NCBI RefSeq assembly: GCF_003254275.1
Contig: NZ_QKZK01000026.1
Location: forward strand, 1-54,232
Direction of reading: 5' to 3'
Length of the DNA stretch: 54,232 nucleotides
Origin: Breznakibacter xylanolyticus
GTDB taxonomy: Bacteria; Bacteroidota; Bacteroidia; Bacteroidales; Marinilabiliaceae
Shown: positions 9,102 through 17,489 of the stretch, piece by piece
Layout: every line of letters begins with the position of its first letter
Numbering within the stretch: the first letter of the stretch is position 1
Made by a program: the position numbers and the translations under genes
Notes under the pieces: generated by a model
What the model saw: the letters and a program-made list of their open reading frames with translations, nothing else
Databases searched by the model: none
What the model was told of the DNA's origin: nothing

Positions 9102-10241
9102 ATGAAAATAAAAACAATGATAAAAAAAACAATCGTCATAGGACTGATCGTTTACACAGCTTGTCACCCATCACATCAAAGGATTGATACGCCAACCACC
9201 TTAGTGAACATTCACGCATCCCGACAGATGGATGCATCCGAATTGTTTACAAACCGACAATATATTCCATTAGAAACATGCGACTCATGCCTATTGGGTG
9301 AGATAAATAAATTGCTGATTTAGAATGATGAAATATACATATCCGGGCAAAACAAAATTCTCGTTTTTGACCACCAAGGACACATCCGCAGACAACTCGA
9401 CAGGAGTGGCCGTGGACCAACTGAATATCAAGGCATCACCGATTTTGATATTTGTAAGGATACCCTGTACCTATTAGACAGAGGAAGCAAGAAAATCATG
9501 ACATTGAGTCTAGCGTTTGAGTTCATCAACGAAAGAAACATCAACATGTGGGCATTAAAAATCAAAGTATTACCCAGTGGATTTGTGTGGATATACAGCG
9601 GTGAAGAAGAGAATGGTTTTAATCCATTCAAATTGACACACTTATTGGCCAATGGAAACACTGCCGGATTTCTAAAAACCAATCTTCAAAAGTCAAAATA
9701 TCTCAATATCAGAAGCGATGTTAATTTTACGTCAACGCTGGAAGGATTATATTTTTTTGAAGCTTTCAACGATACGCTGTTTGTCATCACAGATGACGGA
9801 GTTCAACACAGTCGCATTTTCAATTTTGATCAACACACTGTTCCTCAAGCACTATTCGAAATGGATTACGGCAACGTTTTTGAGTTTTTCACCGAATTCA
9901 ACAAAACGGATTATGTGAATGGCATACACAACTTTATGCAGGTCAAAAACAGCTGGCTTTTCAGCTTTTTCCAAGGGGGATCACGATGGTTGGCACATGG
10001 CCATTCCGACTCATTGATTAGCTTATCTAATAAACTTACCGACACGAATAATTTTGAAAGCGTCACGCTTCCCATCGAAGAGCTCCGATTTTTCCAAAAC
10101 GGGAACCAAATCACTTACTTCATGGATGCGACCTGGCTGATAGAAAATAAAAATCGTGTTATCAATCTGGAACTTACCAATATCATCTCGACCATTCATG
10201 AAAACAGCAATCCAATTCTTGTGAATTGTCTCTTAAAATAA
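9102..10241 (+). pseudogene. Six-bladed beta-propeller lipoprotein, interrupted by amber stop
   Basis: One continuous reading frame of about 380 codons encodes a complete family member: lipoprotein signal (IVIGLIVYTAC), a first strand with YIPLET, the signature SGRGPTEY, and a C-terminus ending near ENSNPILVNCLLK. It is broken by a single TAG at 9321-9323 (codon 74) between KLLI and NDEIYIS. No frameshift is involved; the frame is open on both sides and the residues after the stop still match the family. The ATG at 9498 is not a plausible restart because it would lose the signal peptide and the first blades. Most likely a recent nonsense mutation or a sequencing error. Confidence 0.8.
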
Positions 10242-10441
10242 CAAATATTCAAAGCTTTAAAACAACGAGAAAAGAAAACAAAATTATATCATCTAAAACA
10301 AAACAAAAATAAAAGAGGCGTATAAAAGAATTTTAGAAGCGCTAAAAGAATAGATAAATAGTAATCAAGCAATCCAAAACTTAAGTTGAAAACACAACTC
10401 AACAACCAAATATTTTTTCAACACCAACAAACTTCAAAAAC

Positions 10442-10975
10442 ATGAAAAATTACATCATCGCAGCCTCATGCTTCTTATTTGCAGGATGCCATTTCAGCAC
10501 AGTCACAACTCAATACTTCGCTCCCGACGACACCATCCCGGGAACCACCACCACCAAGAGCTTTTACACCCCAGAGGGGTCAAACGGAAGCTGCACCTCC
10601 ACCCAACAAAACGGAGATACCATCACACGCTTGAGGAGCGCTTACCAGTTCACATCAACTCCATCACCGGAAATTAAAATTGGATTTGAACTGGAACAAG
10701 GAAACACCCGATTTAGCGACACCATCCGCACCGCCATGTTTACAAATCTGATTGAATTAAAAGATGTGAAAAAGATACTCCTAGACAGTATCACTTATCG
10801 CATGGATCAAAACGAAGTAAAGGTTCGCTTCCGTGTTTTGCTCGACAGATTGCCCAATAACAGCTCTGTCATTAAAGAGAAATACACCACAGTGTATTCC
10901 TCAGCACTCCAAGCGCCATCGACTCCCTTGCTTCAGTTAGAAAAAGTAGAGAAAACCATGGAGCGTCGCTTTTAA
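10442..10975 (+). CDS. Unrecognised lipoprotein, 177 aa
   Basis: I do not recognise the family. The N-terminus MKNYIIAASCFLFAGC is a lipoprotein signal with Cys-16. The next 60 residues are rich in Thr and Ser, and residues 65-165 look like a beta-rich folded domain (IKIGFELEQ, VKVRFRVLLDRL). It lies between two broken propeller genes on the same strand, 44 bp ahead of another putative lipoprotein, so it is probably part of the same envelope gene cluster. Start chosen at the ATG preceding the signal peptide. Confidence 0.7.
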   Translation: MKNYIIAASCFLFAGCHFSTVTTQYFAPDDTIPGTTTTKSFYTPEGSNGSCTSTQQNGDTITRLRSAYQFTSTPSPEIKIGFELEQGNTRFSDTIRTAMFTNLIELKDVKKILLDSITYRMDQNEVKVRFRVLLDRLPNNSSVIKEKYTTVYSSALQAPSTPLLQLEKVEKTMERRF

Positions 10976-11019
10976 ACCTTCAAAAAACAGTCACCAACAC
11001 CATCTAAATAATTAAAACG

Positions 11020-11676
11020 TTGAAGCCACTAAAACATTTAACTAAATCACAGATTCACGCCATCCTTTCAACTCTTATTATGATAACCATGATTAACACA
11101 CTTGGCTGTACCGATCATAACACATTCAAAAACGACGAAACACTAAATGAAATATTTACGCCAAATGAAATTCACGATATCTCAACATTAATTGATTACA
11201 CGGACGACATCGTAAAATCCAAAACAAATCAGAAAGACATCAATCATGCATACCATGTGTATTTTGACATTCTCAAAGACAGCATGCTTGCAAACAATTA
11301 CATAATACCGATCAGCAATAAAATGAAATTCAATTTTTTAAAAAGTATTGATAAAAATACAATTAAAGAATTCTGGCACATTCATCATTCAAAAAACATC
11401 AATAATGAAGAATTAATATTAAACAGAAATGGCAAATTTTTAAATTACATAAAAGAAATTGGTAAATCCGACAGTATTTTCAACGATTTCTATCATTTTA
11501 CAATTGACATGGGTGATATTTACAAAGCCGGATTAATAATATACTTCTCAAATAATGATAAAATAAATTTCAATCTTGCTCAAAATAGAATTCTTGCGAT
11601 GGTGTGCATATTCTCAATTTCTGAAGAAATAAAAGGACAAATTATTGAATCAATCACCATACCATCCAACCATTAA
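11020..11676 (+). CDS. Unrecognised putative lipoprotein, TTG start
   Basis: A 218-residue protein with a hydrophobic N-terminus (ILSTLIMITMINTLGC) that resembles a lipoprotein signal. The frame that gives a complete signal peptide begins with TTG at 11020; the next in-frame ATG (MITMINTLG) would leave only a few hydrophobic residues before the Cys. The mature part is predicted alpha/beta and rich in Asn, Ile and Lys, matching the AT-rich DNA. No family recognised. It sits in the propeller gene row. Confidence 0.6.
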   Translation: MKPLKHLTKSQIHAILSTLIMITMINTLGCTDHNTFKNDETLNEIFTPNEIHDISTLIDYTDDIVKSKTNQKDINHAYHVYFDILKDSMLANNYIIPISNKMKFNFLKSIDKNTIKEFWHIHHSKNINNEELILNRNGKFLNYIKEIGKSDSIFNDFYHFTIDMGDIYKAGLIIYFSNNDKINFNLAQNRILAMVCIFSISEEIKGQIIESITIPSNH

Positions 11677-11771
11677 TTCAGCAAGAACAACTGTGTTAAT
11701 TCAACGACTTTAAACCTGCTATTTAATGTTTTACGACATAAAACACAAATCACAAACAAAAAAACTCTGGT

Positions 11772-12893
11772 ATGAAAAATAAACTAAGCCAATCCTTACT
11801 TTTATGTGTCATATTTTTTTCATGCGTCCAAAAAAAAGACAACAATTTAATCGAACATGTAAATCTTGATTCACTGATGTCAAACAAAAGTGATCGTTCC
11901 TTTATCCAACAGGTGCAGTATCTTCCATTGGAAACAAATGAAAATTCTATGATTGCCCGCCTTGATGTGATGAAGAAACAGGGGAACAAAATTTTTATAT
12001 TGGATAAAACATTGAGTACCGTTTTTATTTTTAACGACAAGGGCGATTTTGTTTCTAAAATCAACAAAAAAGGAAGGGGTCCCGGTGAATATTTGTATTT
12101 GAAAGACTTTTTTGTGTCCAACGATAAAATTCACCTCCTGGATTGTACAGGTCAATTCTTTATCTATGACATGAATGGCCATTTTATCAACGAAATCAAA
12201 TTACCTTTTCAGGCAAATTATTGCGAAAACCTGACGGATTCAATAATTGTATTTCAGGAAATTAACATAAATGGAAAACTAGAATAAAGTGTTGGTTTGT
12301 ATCGAATAGATGAGCAACGTTTCATTGACACCCTAAAAGCAGTGACCGGAATAAATGATAAAATGGAGAATTTCCATGAGCTTTTATATAAAAGTAACAA
12401 CAAGGTTAATTACTACAGTGCGACAGATAACATGATCTATCAAATAACATCCAAAGGCATAAGACCGTTGATCTCCTTAAAAAGCAAAGACTTTCCAACT
12501 CTGGATGAATTAAAAATGTATGCCGAATACCCTGACAAAAAGGATTATGACAAAATAGATCACTTATGGGGCATATTTGAAAACGATGATTATATAACTT
12601 TTTCTTTTTTCGGTATTTTACCACATCAGGTAATTTACTCAAAGAGCGATCATCAATATTCCTGTTATTTAAAAGTGAAATACACATCTCTACTAGGGAG
12701 TGAATTTGTCGCCGTAGACAATGATTGCTTTGTCTCTAAAATTATTCCATCTAATGCGGAGGGAGCAAATTTCTTTGAGACATTACAATCAGACAAAAAC
12801 ATTCAAATAATTGGAAATCATAAAGAACAACTGGAAAAACTTAAAACTGAAGCCAATCCAATTGTGGTTCTTGTCAATATTTCAGCCAATTAA
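11772..12893 (+). pseudogene. Six-bladed beta-propeller lipoprotein, interrupted by ochre stop
   Basis: A single frame of about 374 codons encodes a lipoprotein signal (LLLCVIFFSC), the family strand VQYLPLETN, the signature KKGRGPGEY near residue 105, and a typical C-terminus (ANPIVVLVNISAN). It is cut by one TAA at 12285-12287 (codon 172) between NGKLE and SVGLYRI; the frame is otherwise open. The second half restarts only at a weak ATG-like position in mid-domain (12297 reads TTG), so separate expression is unlikely. Together with the amber-interrupted gene at 9102 this indicates decay of paralogues in this array. Confidence 0.8.
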
Positions 12894-12988
12894 AGAAGCT
12901 CATGCAATTCGACTGACAATAGCCCAATAATGGGGCAAAAGTAGTAGATTCGATGTAAGATGGCGTTAATGAAATCACAAACAAACAC

Positions 12989-14155
12989 ATGCGTATAATA
13001 GTTATTAAATTATCGATGATTATCGTTTTGATATTGGCAGCATGCAACGATAACAAGTTGCCAAAAAACGAAGATATTAAGGTGATTACGCTTCTTTTTG
13101 ATGAGGAGGCAGAAATGAAGGCATCGGATTTTGTACAATCAACACGTGTCGTATTATTGGAGGACACTGACGAGACAATGATTGGCACTATTTCCAAGGT
13201 CGATGTTGTGGACAGCTTACTAATAATTACCGATAAGAATACTTGTTCTGTATTGACCTATGATTTTGATGGGCATCTTGTAGCCAAGATTAATTTCAAA
13301 GGTAGAGGCCCTGGTGAGTATCAGCACATAACTACAACCTGGGTAAACCATGACACCAAAGAGGTGGCGATTTATGACAACAGTCAAATGAAAATCCTTT
13401 TATACACGCTACATGGTGAGCTTGTTAAAGATTATCGATCACCAAGTCACATACAGGGGTTGGCGCTACATGGTGACCATGGCTATTATTATAGAAGCAT
13501 GGATGGGTATTATGATGATGCCATGAAACCGACAAATTTTCATTTAATCATGACATCACCAGATTCTCTCAGGTTGGAATTACAACGTGAGTTTTGGCTT
13601 GACAACAGTTCATACTTGCCTTTTGAACCCTTTTTACGTAGCAATGGCAAGATTTTATTACTAACGCCTGGCGAGCAAAATATTTATGAGTTATCGGGTA
13701 TGGATATGCATTTGAGATATCATGTTGAGTTGAAGCCAAATCCTATGTGGGTAGATGATAATTTCAGATCTATTATTACATATGAAGACTATACGAAATT
13801 CAGAAAGATCAATATGGGCAAACTTGGGCATGTGAGGTTTATGGGCGGAGATAGATATTTCCTATTTAACGCAACGAAACAATTGGACGAAGTCAGAGGT
13901 AAAGGTTGTCTGTTCATTTATGACACAAAAGAAGATCGGATTGTTCAATCGGGACATAGCATTTATAACGACCTTGGACCGTATGATATGACTAATAATT
14001 TAAAGTTTTTTAATGACTCACTTTGGATTTCAGTGGCCTATCAGTATGAATATCCTCCCAATGTGCTGGATACCATTGCACGCATCGAAGGTCTAGATTT
14101 TAGCAAATCAATTAACCCCGTAGTCGTAATTTCAAAACTTAATCTCGATAAATAG
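12989..14155 (+). CDS. Six-bladed beta-propeller lipoprotein (paralogue 2)
   Basis: An intact 388-residue member of the same propeller family. Signal peptide IVLILAAC gives a good lipobox (L-A-A-C). Signature GRGPGEY lies near residue 105, followed by repeated blade strands (VAIYDNSQMKILLYT, LALHGDHGYYYR). It is markedly similar to the protein at 7751 in order and spacing of motifs, including the TSPDSLRLELQREF-like segment and the terminal SKSINPVVVIS segment, so both derive from one ancestor and bracket the decaying genes between them. Function unknown; probably at the outer or inner membrane facing the periplasm. Confidence 0.86.
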   Translation: MRIIVIKLSMIIVLILAACNDNKLPKNEDIKVITLLFDEEAEMKASDFVQSTRVVLLEDTDETMIGTISKVDVVDSLLIITDKNTCSVLTYDFDGHLVAKINFKGRGPGEYQHITTTWVNHDTKEVAIYDNSQMKILLYTLHGELVKDYRSPSHIQGLALHGDHGYYYRSMDGYYDDAMKPTNFHLIMTSPDSLRLELQREFWLDNSSYLPFEPFLRSNGKILLLTPGEQNIYELSGMDMHLRYHVELKPNPMWVDDNFRSIITYEDYTKFRKINMGKLGHVRFMGGDRYFLFNATKQLDEVRGKGCLFIYDTKEDRIVQSGHSIYNDLGPYDMTNNLKFFNDSLWISVAYQYEYPPNVLDTIARIEGLDFSKSINPVVVISKLNLDK

Positions 14156-14542
14156 ACGTACACGCCAAAAGTGTTTTACTCTAAAAAAGCAATCAACAAT
14201 TTATCTGCGTATTAAATTTGTGAAATTCGTGTAATTCTTTGCTATCGCAAAGCGCAAAGCGCAAAGCGATTTCGCAGATCAATGCTTTCTCGGAGTGGGA
14301 TCAAGTAATCGAATATTATTTTCTTAAGCCACAGATGAGTTGTGTCTGTGGTGCTAACAAAGAAAAACATCCGCAAAGCCATCCAGCAAATCACCCCCGA
14401 CCCGATATCTCCACCCTTTTCCGCAGCTGCCACACACACTTAAATAAATACCCCTCCAACATCAATTACAAAATAAATTTCATACAAAACAAACATCAAA
14501 AAAATCAACAAATACCTTCACCGCTCATTTACTGCGCATTAC
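14156..14542 (+). other. Non-coding gap with short repeats
   Basis: No supported gene. The gap contains a short tandem repeat (GCAAAGC units near 14248-14268) and an inverted repeat CCACAGA/TCTGTGG near 14330-14352 of the same CACAGA-rich character as the dispersed repeats elsewhere. The open frame 14239-14562 runs through these repeats and is rejected as coding. Confidence 0.5.
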
Positions 14543-14564
14543 AATTACCCCCCCCCCCGTAATT
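14543..14564. repeat. C11 homopolymer inside an inverted repeat
   Basis: Eleven consecutive C residues (14548-14558) are flanked by AATTA(C) and GTAATT, a perfect inverted repeat. The tract ends immediately before the direct-repeat operator at 14566, about 200 bp upstream of the O-antigen-ligase start codon. Long C/G runs are prone to slipped-strand length change; here that could alter promoter or operator geometry. Confidence 0.75.
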
Positions 14565-14565
14565 A

Positions 14566-14602
14566 ATGTCTGAAATTAGAACAAAAATGTCTGTGATTAG
14601 AA
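14566..14602 (+). promoter_or_regulatory. Direct-repeat operator, copy B
   Basis: ATGTCTG at 14566 and 14587, 21 bp apart, each followed by (A/T)(A/G)ATTAGAAC. It matches the pair at 7462/7483 in sequence and period. A -7-like CATTTTTG lies downstream at 14624-14631, so the repeats would sit in an activator position. Identity of the regulator is unknown. Confidence 0.6.
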
Positions 14603-14648
14603 CTGTCATTTATCAAATTCACACATTTTTGTCATGCAGTTTGATGCC

Positions 14649-14761
14649 GGCACAACGCGACACAAAACCGTTGTTGCCAACATCAATAGAAGAAAGTCTG
14701 TGAAGAAGGAAGCGCACGACCGCCCGGTCGTGACATGTGAGGTGGGAAGGGCTTGGCCATG
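14649..14761 (+). promoter_or_regulatory. Structured leader, copy B
   Basis: Arms GGCACAACG (14649-14657) and CGTTGTTGCC (14669-14678) pair with one bulge, followed by the palindrome CACGACCG-CC-CGGTCGTG (14715-14732) and a GGTGGGAAGGG segment before the start codon of the O-antigen-ligase gene. Copy A upstream of the propeller array keeps the second palindrome nearly unchanged and replaces the first stem by a different but also self-complementary sequence. Confidence 0.5.
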
Positions 14762-16744
14762 CTGCCATTTGTTGAACCCTTTATGACCATTATTTTGGAA
14801 TCATCCAAAAACGCACTTGCAAACGAGCTGCTTCGTTGGCTCTCATGGTTAATCACAGCTGCCCTGCTGGCATCGGCCGTGGTGGTGCGCCCCGACCTCT
14901 TCGCGGGCATCATCACCGGCAAACAGTGGGCATTGGAAGTGGCTACACCGGGTGCACTCGCTTGCTGCCTGTTATTCATCACAACTGACCGCCGCATCTC
15001 GCTCACACTCACCGATGTGGCCGTAGGGATGCTTGCCCTGTGGGTGACGGCCTCCGACGGACTGCTCCATCCCGGCCACTACCAACCCATGGGCGATACC
15101 ATCTTTAACGTGTCGCTGTGGCTGCTCATCTATCTGTTTATGCGCCTGGCGTCGTGGCAACGCCATTTCACCACTGCCGCCATCGGCCTGTGGCTCGCAG
15201 TTGCCTTGATCATCTCCGCTTGGGGGTTGTTGCAACTCTATGGCCTTGCGCCATCACAGCATGCTCTTTTTCGCATTACGGGGCCGTTCCACAACCCGGG
15301 GCCTTTTTCGGGATATGTGGTTGCTGCACTACCGTTGGCATTGGCCGTCATCATTGGCACAAAGACACTGGTGCCTCCAAAGCATGCTTGCCGAAGCATC
15401 ACCATACTCAAACACCATTTTCTTTTACCCACCACCGCCGAAGGGGTTGGCCGCATCCTGTTAAAATACATCTCCATTGGCGTGGTCATTGCCTTGTTGC
15501 TGGTGATACCGGCAGCACGGTCGCGTGCTGCCTGGCTCGCTGCCATCACCGGTGCCTTGTTCGTGGCTTGGGTGCACCCGCGGACTCAACGAACCCGATG
15601 GATGATCTGGTCTATTTTCAAACAATGGCCGATGGCCGTGAGAACCTTGGTCATCATGGGAGGTCTGGTACTTTTGATGAGCGTTGGCTGGGGAATGTAT
15701 GCCCTGAAATCAGGATCAGCCGACGGTCGTTGGCTCATGTGGCAGGTCACCGGCACCCTCATCGCACAAAGCCCGGTGGTTGGACACGGCGCCGGAGCCT
15801 TCGACGCGCTTTACATGAACGCGCAGGCCGACTGGTTCCAATCGGGCAATGGCACAGCGGCGCAAGTGCTCGTGGCCGGTTCGCCCGAAGCGCCCTTTAA
15901 CGAGCTTTTGAAGCTCTGGCTCCAATACGGTGCCGTGGCCATCGCCCTGACCTTGGGCATCATGTGGGCGGTCATGACGAGCAAACCGGTGGAGACTCCT
16001 CAAGCCCGCTTCCTCGTTCGAAGAAGCCTGATGAACCGTGGACTGAAAGGCGCTCTGTTGTCCCTGCTGGTGTTCGGTCTCTTCTCCTACCCTTTCGACA
16101 TGGCACCACACATGCTCCTCCTGGTGATGGCAACGGCCATGCTGGCAGGAAACAGACGACCCGTGATGACCCTCTCCCACCACAGGGCAACAAACGTTGT
16201 GATCACGGGCACCATCGCCACAGTGATTGCCATGGCCGTGGCCTATATGCCGCAACGCATGGCGCATTACGCCGCACTCAAAAAATGGCAGGAGGCCACG
16301 CAATGCTACGACATGCGGAGGTACGACGATGCCGTGGAACTCTATGCCAGCGCTTTGCACCCACTGAGTAACAACGGACTCTTCTTACAGATGTACGGAA
16401 AAGCATTGAACATGGCAGGTAACTACACACATAGTAACGACATACTAGCAATAGCCAATAAAAACCACAACAGTTACATCATCCACAACACCATGGGCGA
16501 TAACCACAAAGCATTGGGCAATACCGCCGAAGCAGCAAGGGCATACCAAAACGCTGCGGCCATGGTGCCGGGCATGATGTTCCCCAAATACCTGTTGGCA
16601 GTGCTCTACCGCGACACGGGGCAAACGGTAAAGGCTGTGGAAACGGCTAATCAAGTACTGACCATGCCCGTCAAAGTGCAATCGATGGCTACGGATGAAA
16701 TAATAAGCGAAATGAAGAAAATAATATCAAGTTACAAACAATAG
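14759..16744 (+). CDS. O-antigen ligase/polymerase-family membrane protein with C-terminal TPRs
   Basis: Polytopic inner-membrane protein with about 12 hydrophobic segments and the Wzy_C/O-antigen-ligase core: FHNPGPFSGYVVAALPLALA, a following Arg-rich ARSRAAWLA segment, and a large periplasmic loop with VGHGAGAFDALY. After residue ~490 it becomes soluble and contains about three tetratricopeptide repeats (DMRRYDDAVELYASAL, HNTMGDNHKALGNTAEAARA, LLAVLYRDTGQTVKAVETAN). Family members polymerise or transfer lipid-linked glycans, or O-glycosylate proteins. I use the ATG at 14759; TTG at 14753 and ATG at 14783 are alternatives. DNA here is visibly more GC-rich than the propeller genes on both sides. 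Its leader is shared with the propeller array. The 78-bp element begins right at its stop codon. Confidence 0.85.
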   Translation: MLPFVEPFMTIILESSKNALANELLRWLSWLITAALLASAVVVRPDLFAGIITGKQWALEVATPGALACCLLFITTDRRISLTLTDVAVGMLALWVTASDGLLHPGHYQPMGDTIFNVSLWLLIYLFMRLASWQRHFTTAAIGLWLAVALIISAWGLLQLYGLAPSQHALFRITGPFHNPGPFSGYVVAALPLALAVIIGTKTLVPPKHACRSITILKHHFLLPTTAEGVGRILLKYISIGVVIALLLVIPAARSRAAWLAAITGALFVAWVHPRTQRTRWMIWSIFKQWPMAVRTLVIMGGLVLLMSVGWGMYALKSGSADGRWLMWQVTGTLIAQSPVVGHGAGAFDALYMNAQADWFQSGNGTAAQVLVAGSPEAPFNELLKLWLQYGAVAIALTLGIMWAVMTSKPVETPQARFLVRRSLMNRGLKGALLSLLVFGLFSYPFDMAPHMLLLVMATAMLAGNRRPVMTLSHHRATNVVITGTIATVIAMAVAYMPQRMAHYAALKKWQEATQCYDMRRYDDAVELYASALHPLSNNGLFLQMYGKALNMAGNYTHSNDILAIANKNHNSYIIHNTMGDNHKALGNTAEAARAYQNAAAMVPGMMFPKYLLAVLYRDTGQTVKAVETANQVLTMPVKVQSMATDEIISEMKKIISSYKQ

Positions 16745-16822
16745 GGAAAAAGAAGGGGAAGCCACCATGCCTCGCAAGCAGTGCTCCCCCTTCCGGCTCC
16801 CTCCTAAAAAAATGAAAGGAGG
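16743..16822 (+). repeat. 78-bp element, copy 1, upstream of small exported protein
   Basis: An 80-bp sequence that recurs at 21864-21940 with only two one-base length changes in A runs and one small change (CCATGCC versus CCCGCC). It can fold: GAAGGGG-A-AGC pairs with GCT-C-CCCCTTC, and CCTCCT pairs with AGGAGG around an A-rich loop. Both copies precede a small NVEALA-like gene and mark a switch from GC-rich to AT-rich DNA. The copies differ by indels that break any reading frame, which favours an RNA or DNA element over a peptide. Confidence 0.8.
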
Positions 16823-16914
16823 CATAATGAGTTAAGTTTCATAAATCCAAAGCCTAAAAGGCTTAAAAATCTTAAAGCTTAAAGAATAATTTAATTGAAA
16901 TTAAAATAAAAAAC

Positions 16915-17343
16915 ATGTTTAAGAAAATTATTATATGTGGTATCGTAGCCACAGCAATCGTCTGCAATGTATGTATTTCTTCAACGAAAACAGAACAAAA
17001 TTCATTCTTATTTTTAGAAAATGCGATGGCTCAATCATTAACAACTGGAGAGATAATGTCCTTACCACAAGGAAAATATCAGAATATTAATGGACAATTA
17101 GTATACTGCGTAAATGAAGTCACCATAATTGCTTACGGAAATACTGGATATGCTGAAACATATTGGTGGGAATTAGGAGGTTACGCAATTAGATCAACTC
17201 CAATATATTCAACCACAAGTGGAAGCAACTCAAATTCAGGCGGAGGTCAGATATCAGCAGGTTATAATCCTATCTCACAAGATATTTCGGCTAGCTTAGG
17301 GGGAAGTGGATCATCAGCTAACCAATACTATTATAAAACGTAA
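16915..17343 (+). CDS. Small exported protein, NVEALA-like, Gly/Ser-rich C-terminus
   Basis: A 142-residue protein with an N-terminal signal or anchor (KKIIICGIVATAIVCNVCIS) followed by SFLFLENAMAQSLTTGE, which resembles the L-x-N-V-E-A-L-A segment of NVEALA proteins of Bacteroidota. The mature part has aromatic strands (AETYWWELGG) and a Ser/Gly/Asn-rich tail (TSGSNSNSGGG) ending in QYYYKT. It is longer than the usual ~80 residues. It is preceded by the 78-bp element and followed by a perfect hairpin before a propeller gene. Function of NVEALA proteins is not established. Assignment rests on motif resemblance and context. Confidence 0.6.
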   Translation: MFKKIIICGIVATAIVCNVCISSTKTEQNSFLFLENAMAQSLTTGEIMSLPQGKYQNINGQLVYCVNEVTIIAYGNTGYAETYWWELGGYAIRSTPIYSTTSGSNSNSGGGQISAGYNPISQDISASLGGSGSSANQYYYKT

Positions 17344-17438
17344 ATTGGAGATTCATATCGATGTACTCGAGTTGAATTTAAGTCGACATGCGATTTATCA
17401 TTGGAAAGAAATGTTTATTGGGGTATATAACTAAAAAA

Positions 17439-17471
17439 CAGATGTCTTTTCTCTTACAGAAAAGACATCTG
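17439..17471 (+). terminator. Perfect 14-bp hairpin after small exported protein gene
   Basis: CAGATGTCTTTTCT and AGAAAAGACATCTG form an uninterrupted 14-bp stem with a CTTAC loop, 18 bp before the propeller start codon. There is no T-run after it, so it may act as a partial terminator, attenuator or mRNA 3'-end stabiliser that sets a high ratio of small protein to propeller. The second cassette has the equivalent hairpin at 22351. Confidence 0.6.
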
Positions 17472-17489
17472 TAATCAAACCAACACACC

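Noticed and set aside
9321-9323. Programmed readthrough or pyrrolysine insertion at the TAG of the propeller gene
   Set aside because: No supporting genes or context, the neighbouring broken paralogue has TAA instead, and TAG/TAA act as normal stops elsewhere in the window.
14239-14562. 107-aa open frame upstream of the O-antigen-ligase gene
   Set aside because: It runs through short tandem repeats and the C11 tract, which account for its composition; no plausible protein features.
15118-15900. Long overlapping open frames in other frames of the GC-rich ligase, adaptor and RND genes
   Set aside because: Shadows caused by GC-rich codon use; they lack domains and overlap well-supported genes.
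16768-16834. Small ORF (MPRKQCSPFRLPP...) inside the 78-bp element copy 1
   Set aside because: Copy 2 lacks the ATG and differs by indels that shift frame, so the element is not conserved as a peptide.
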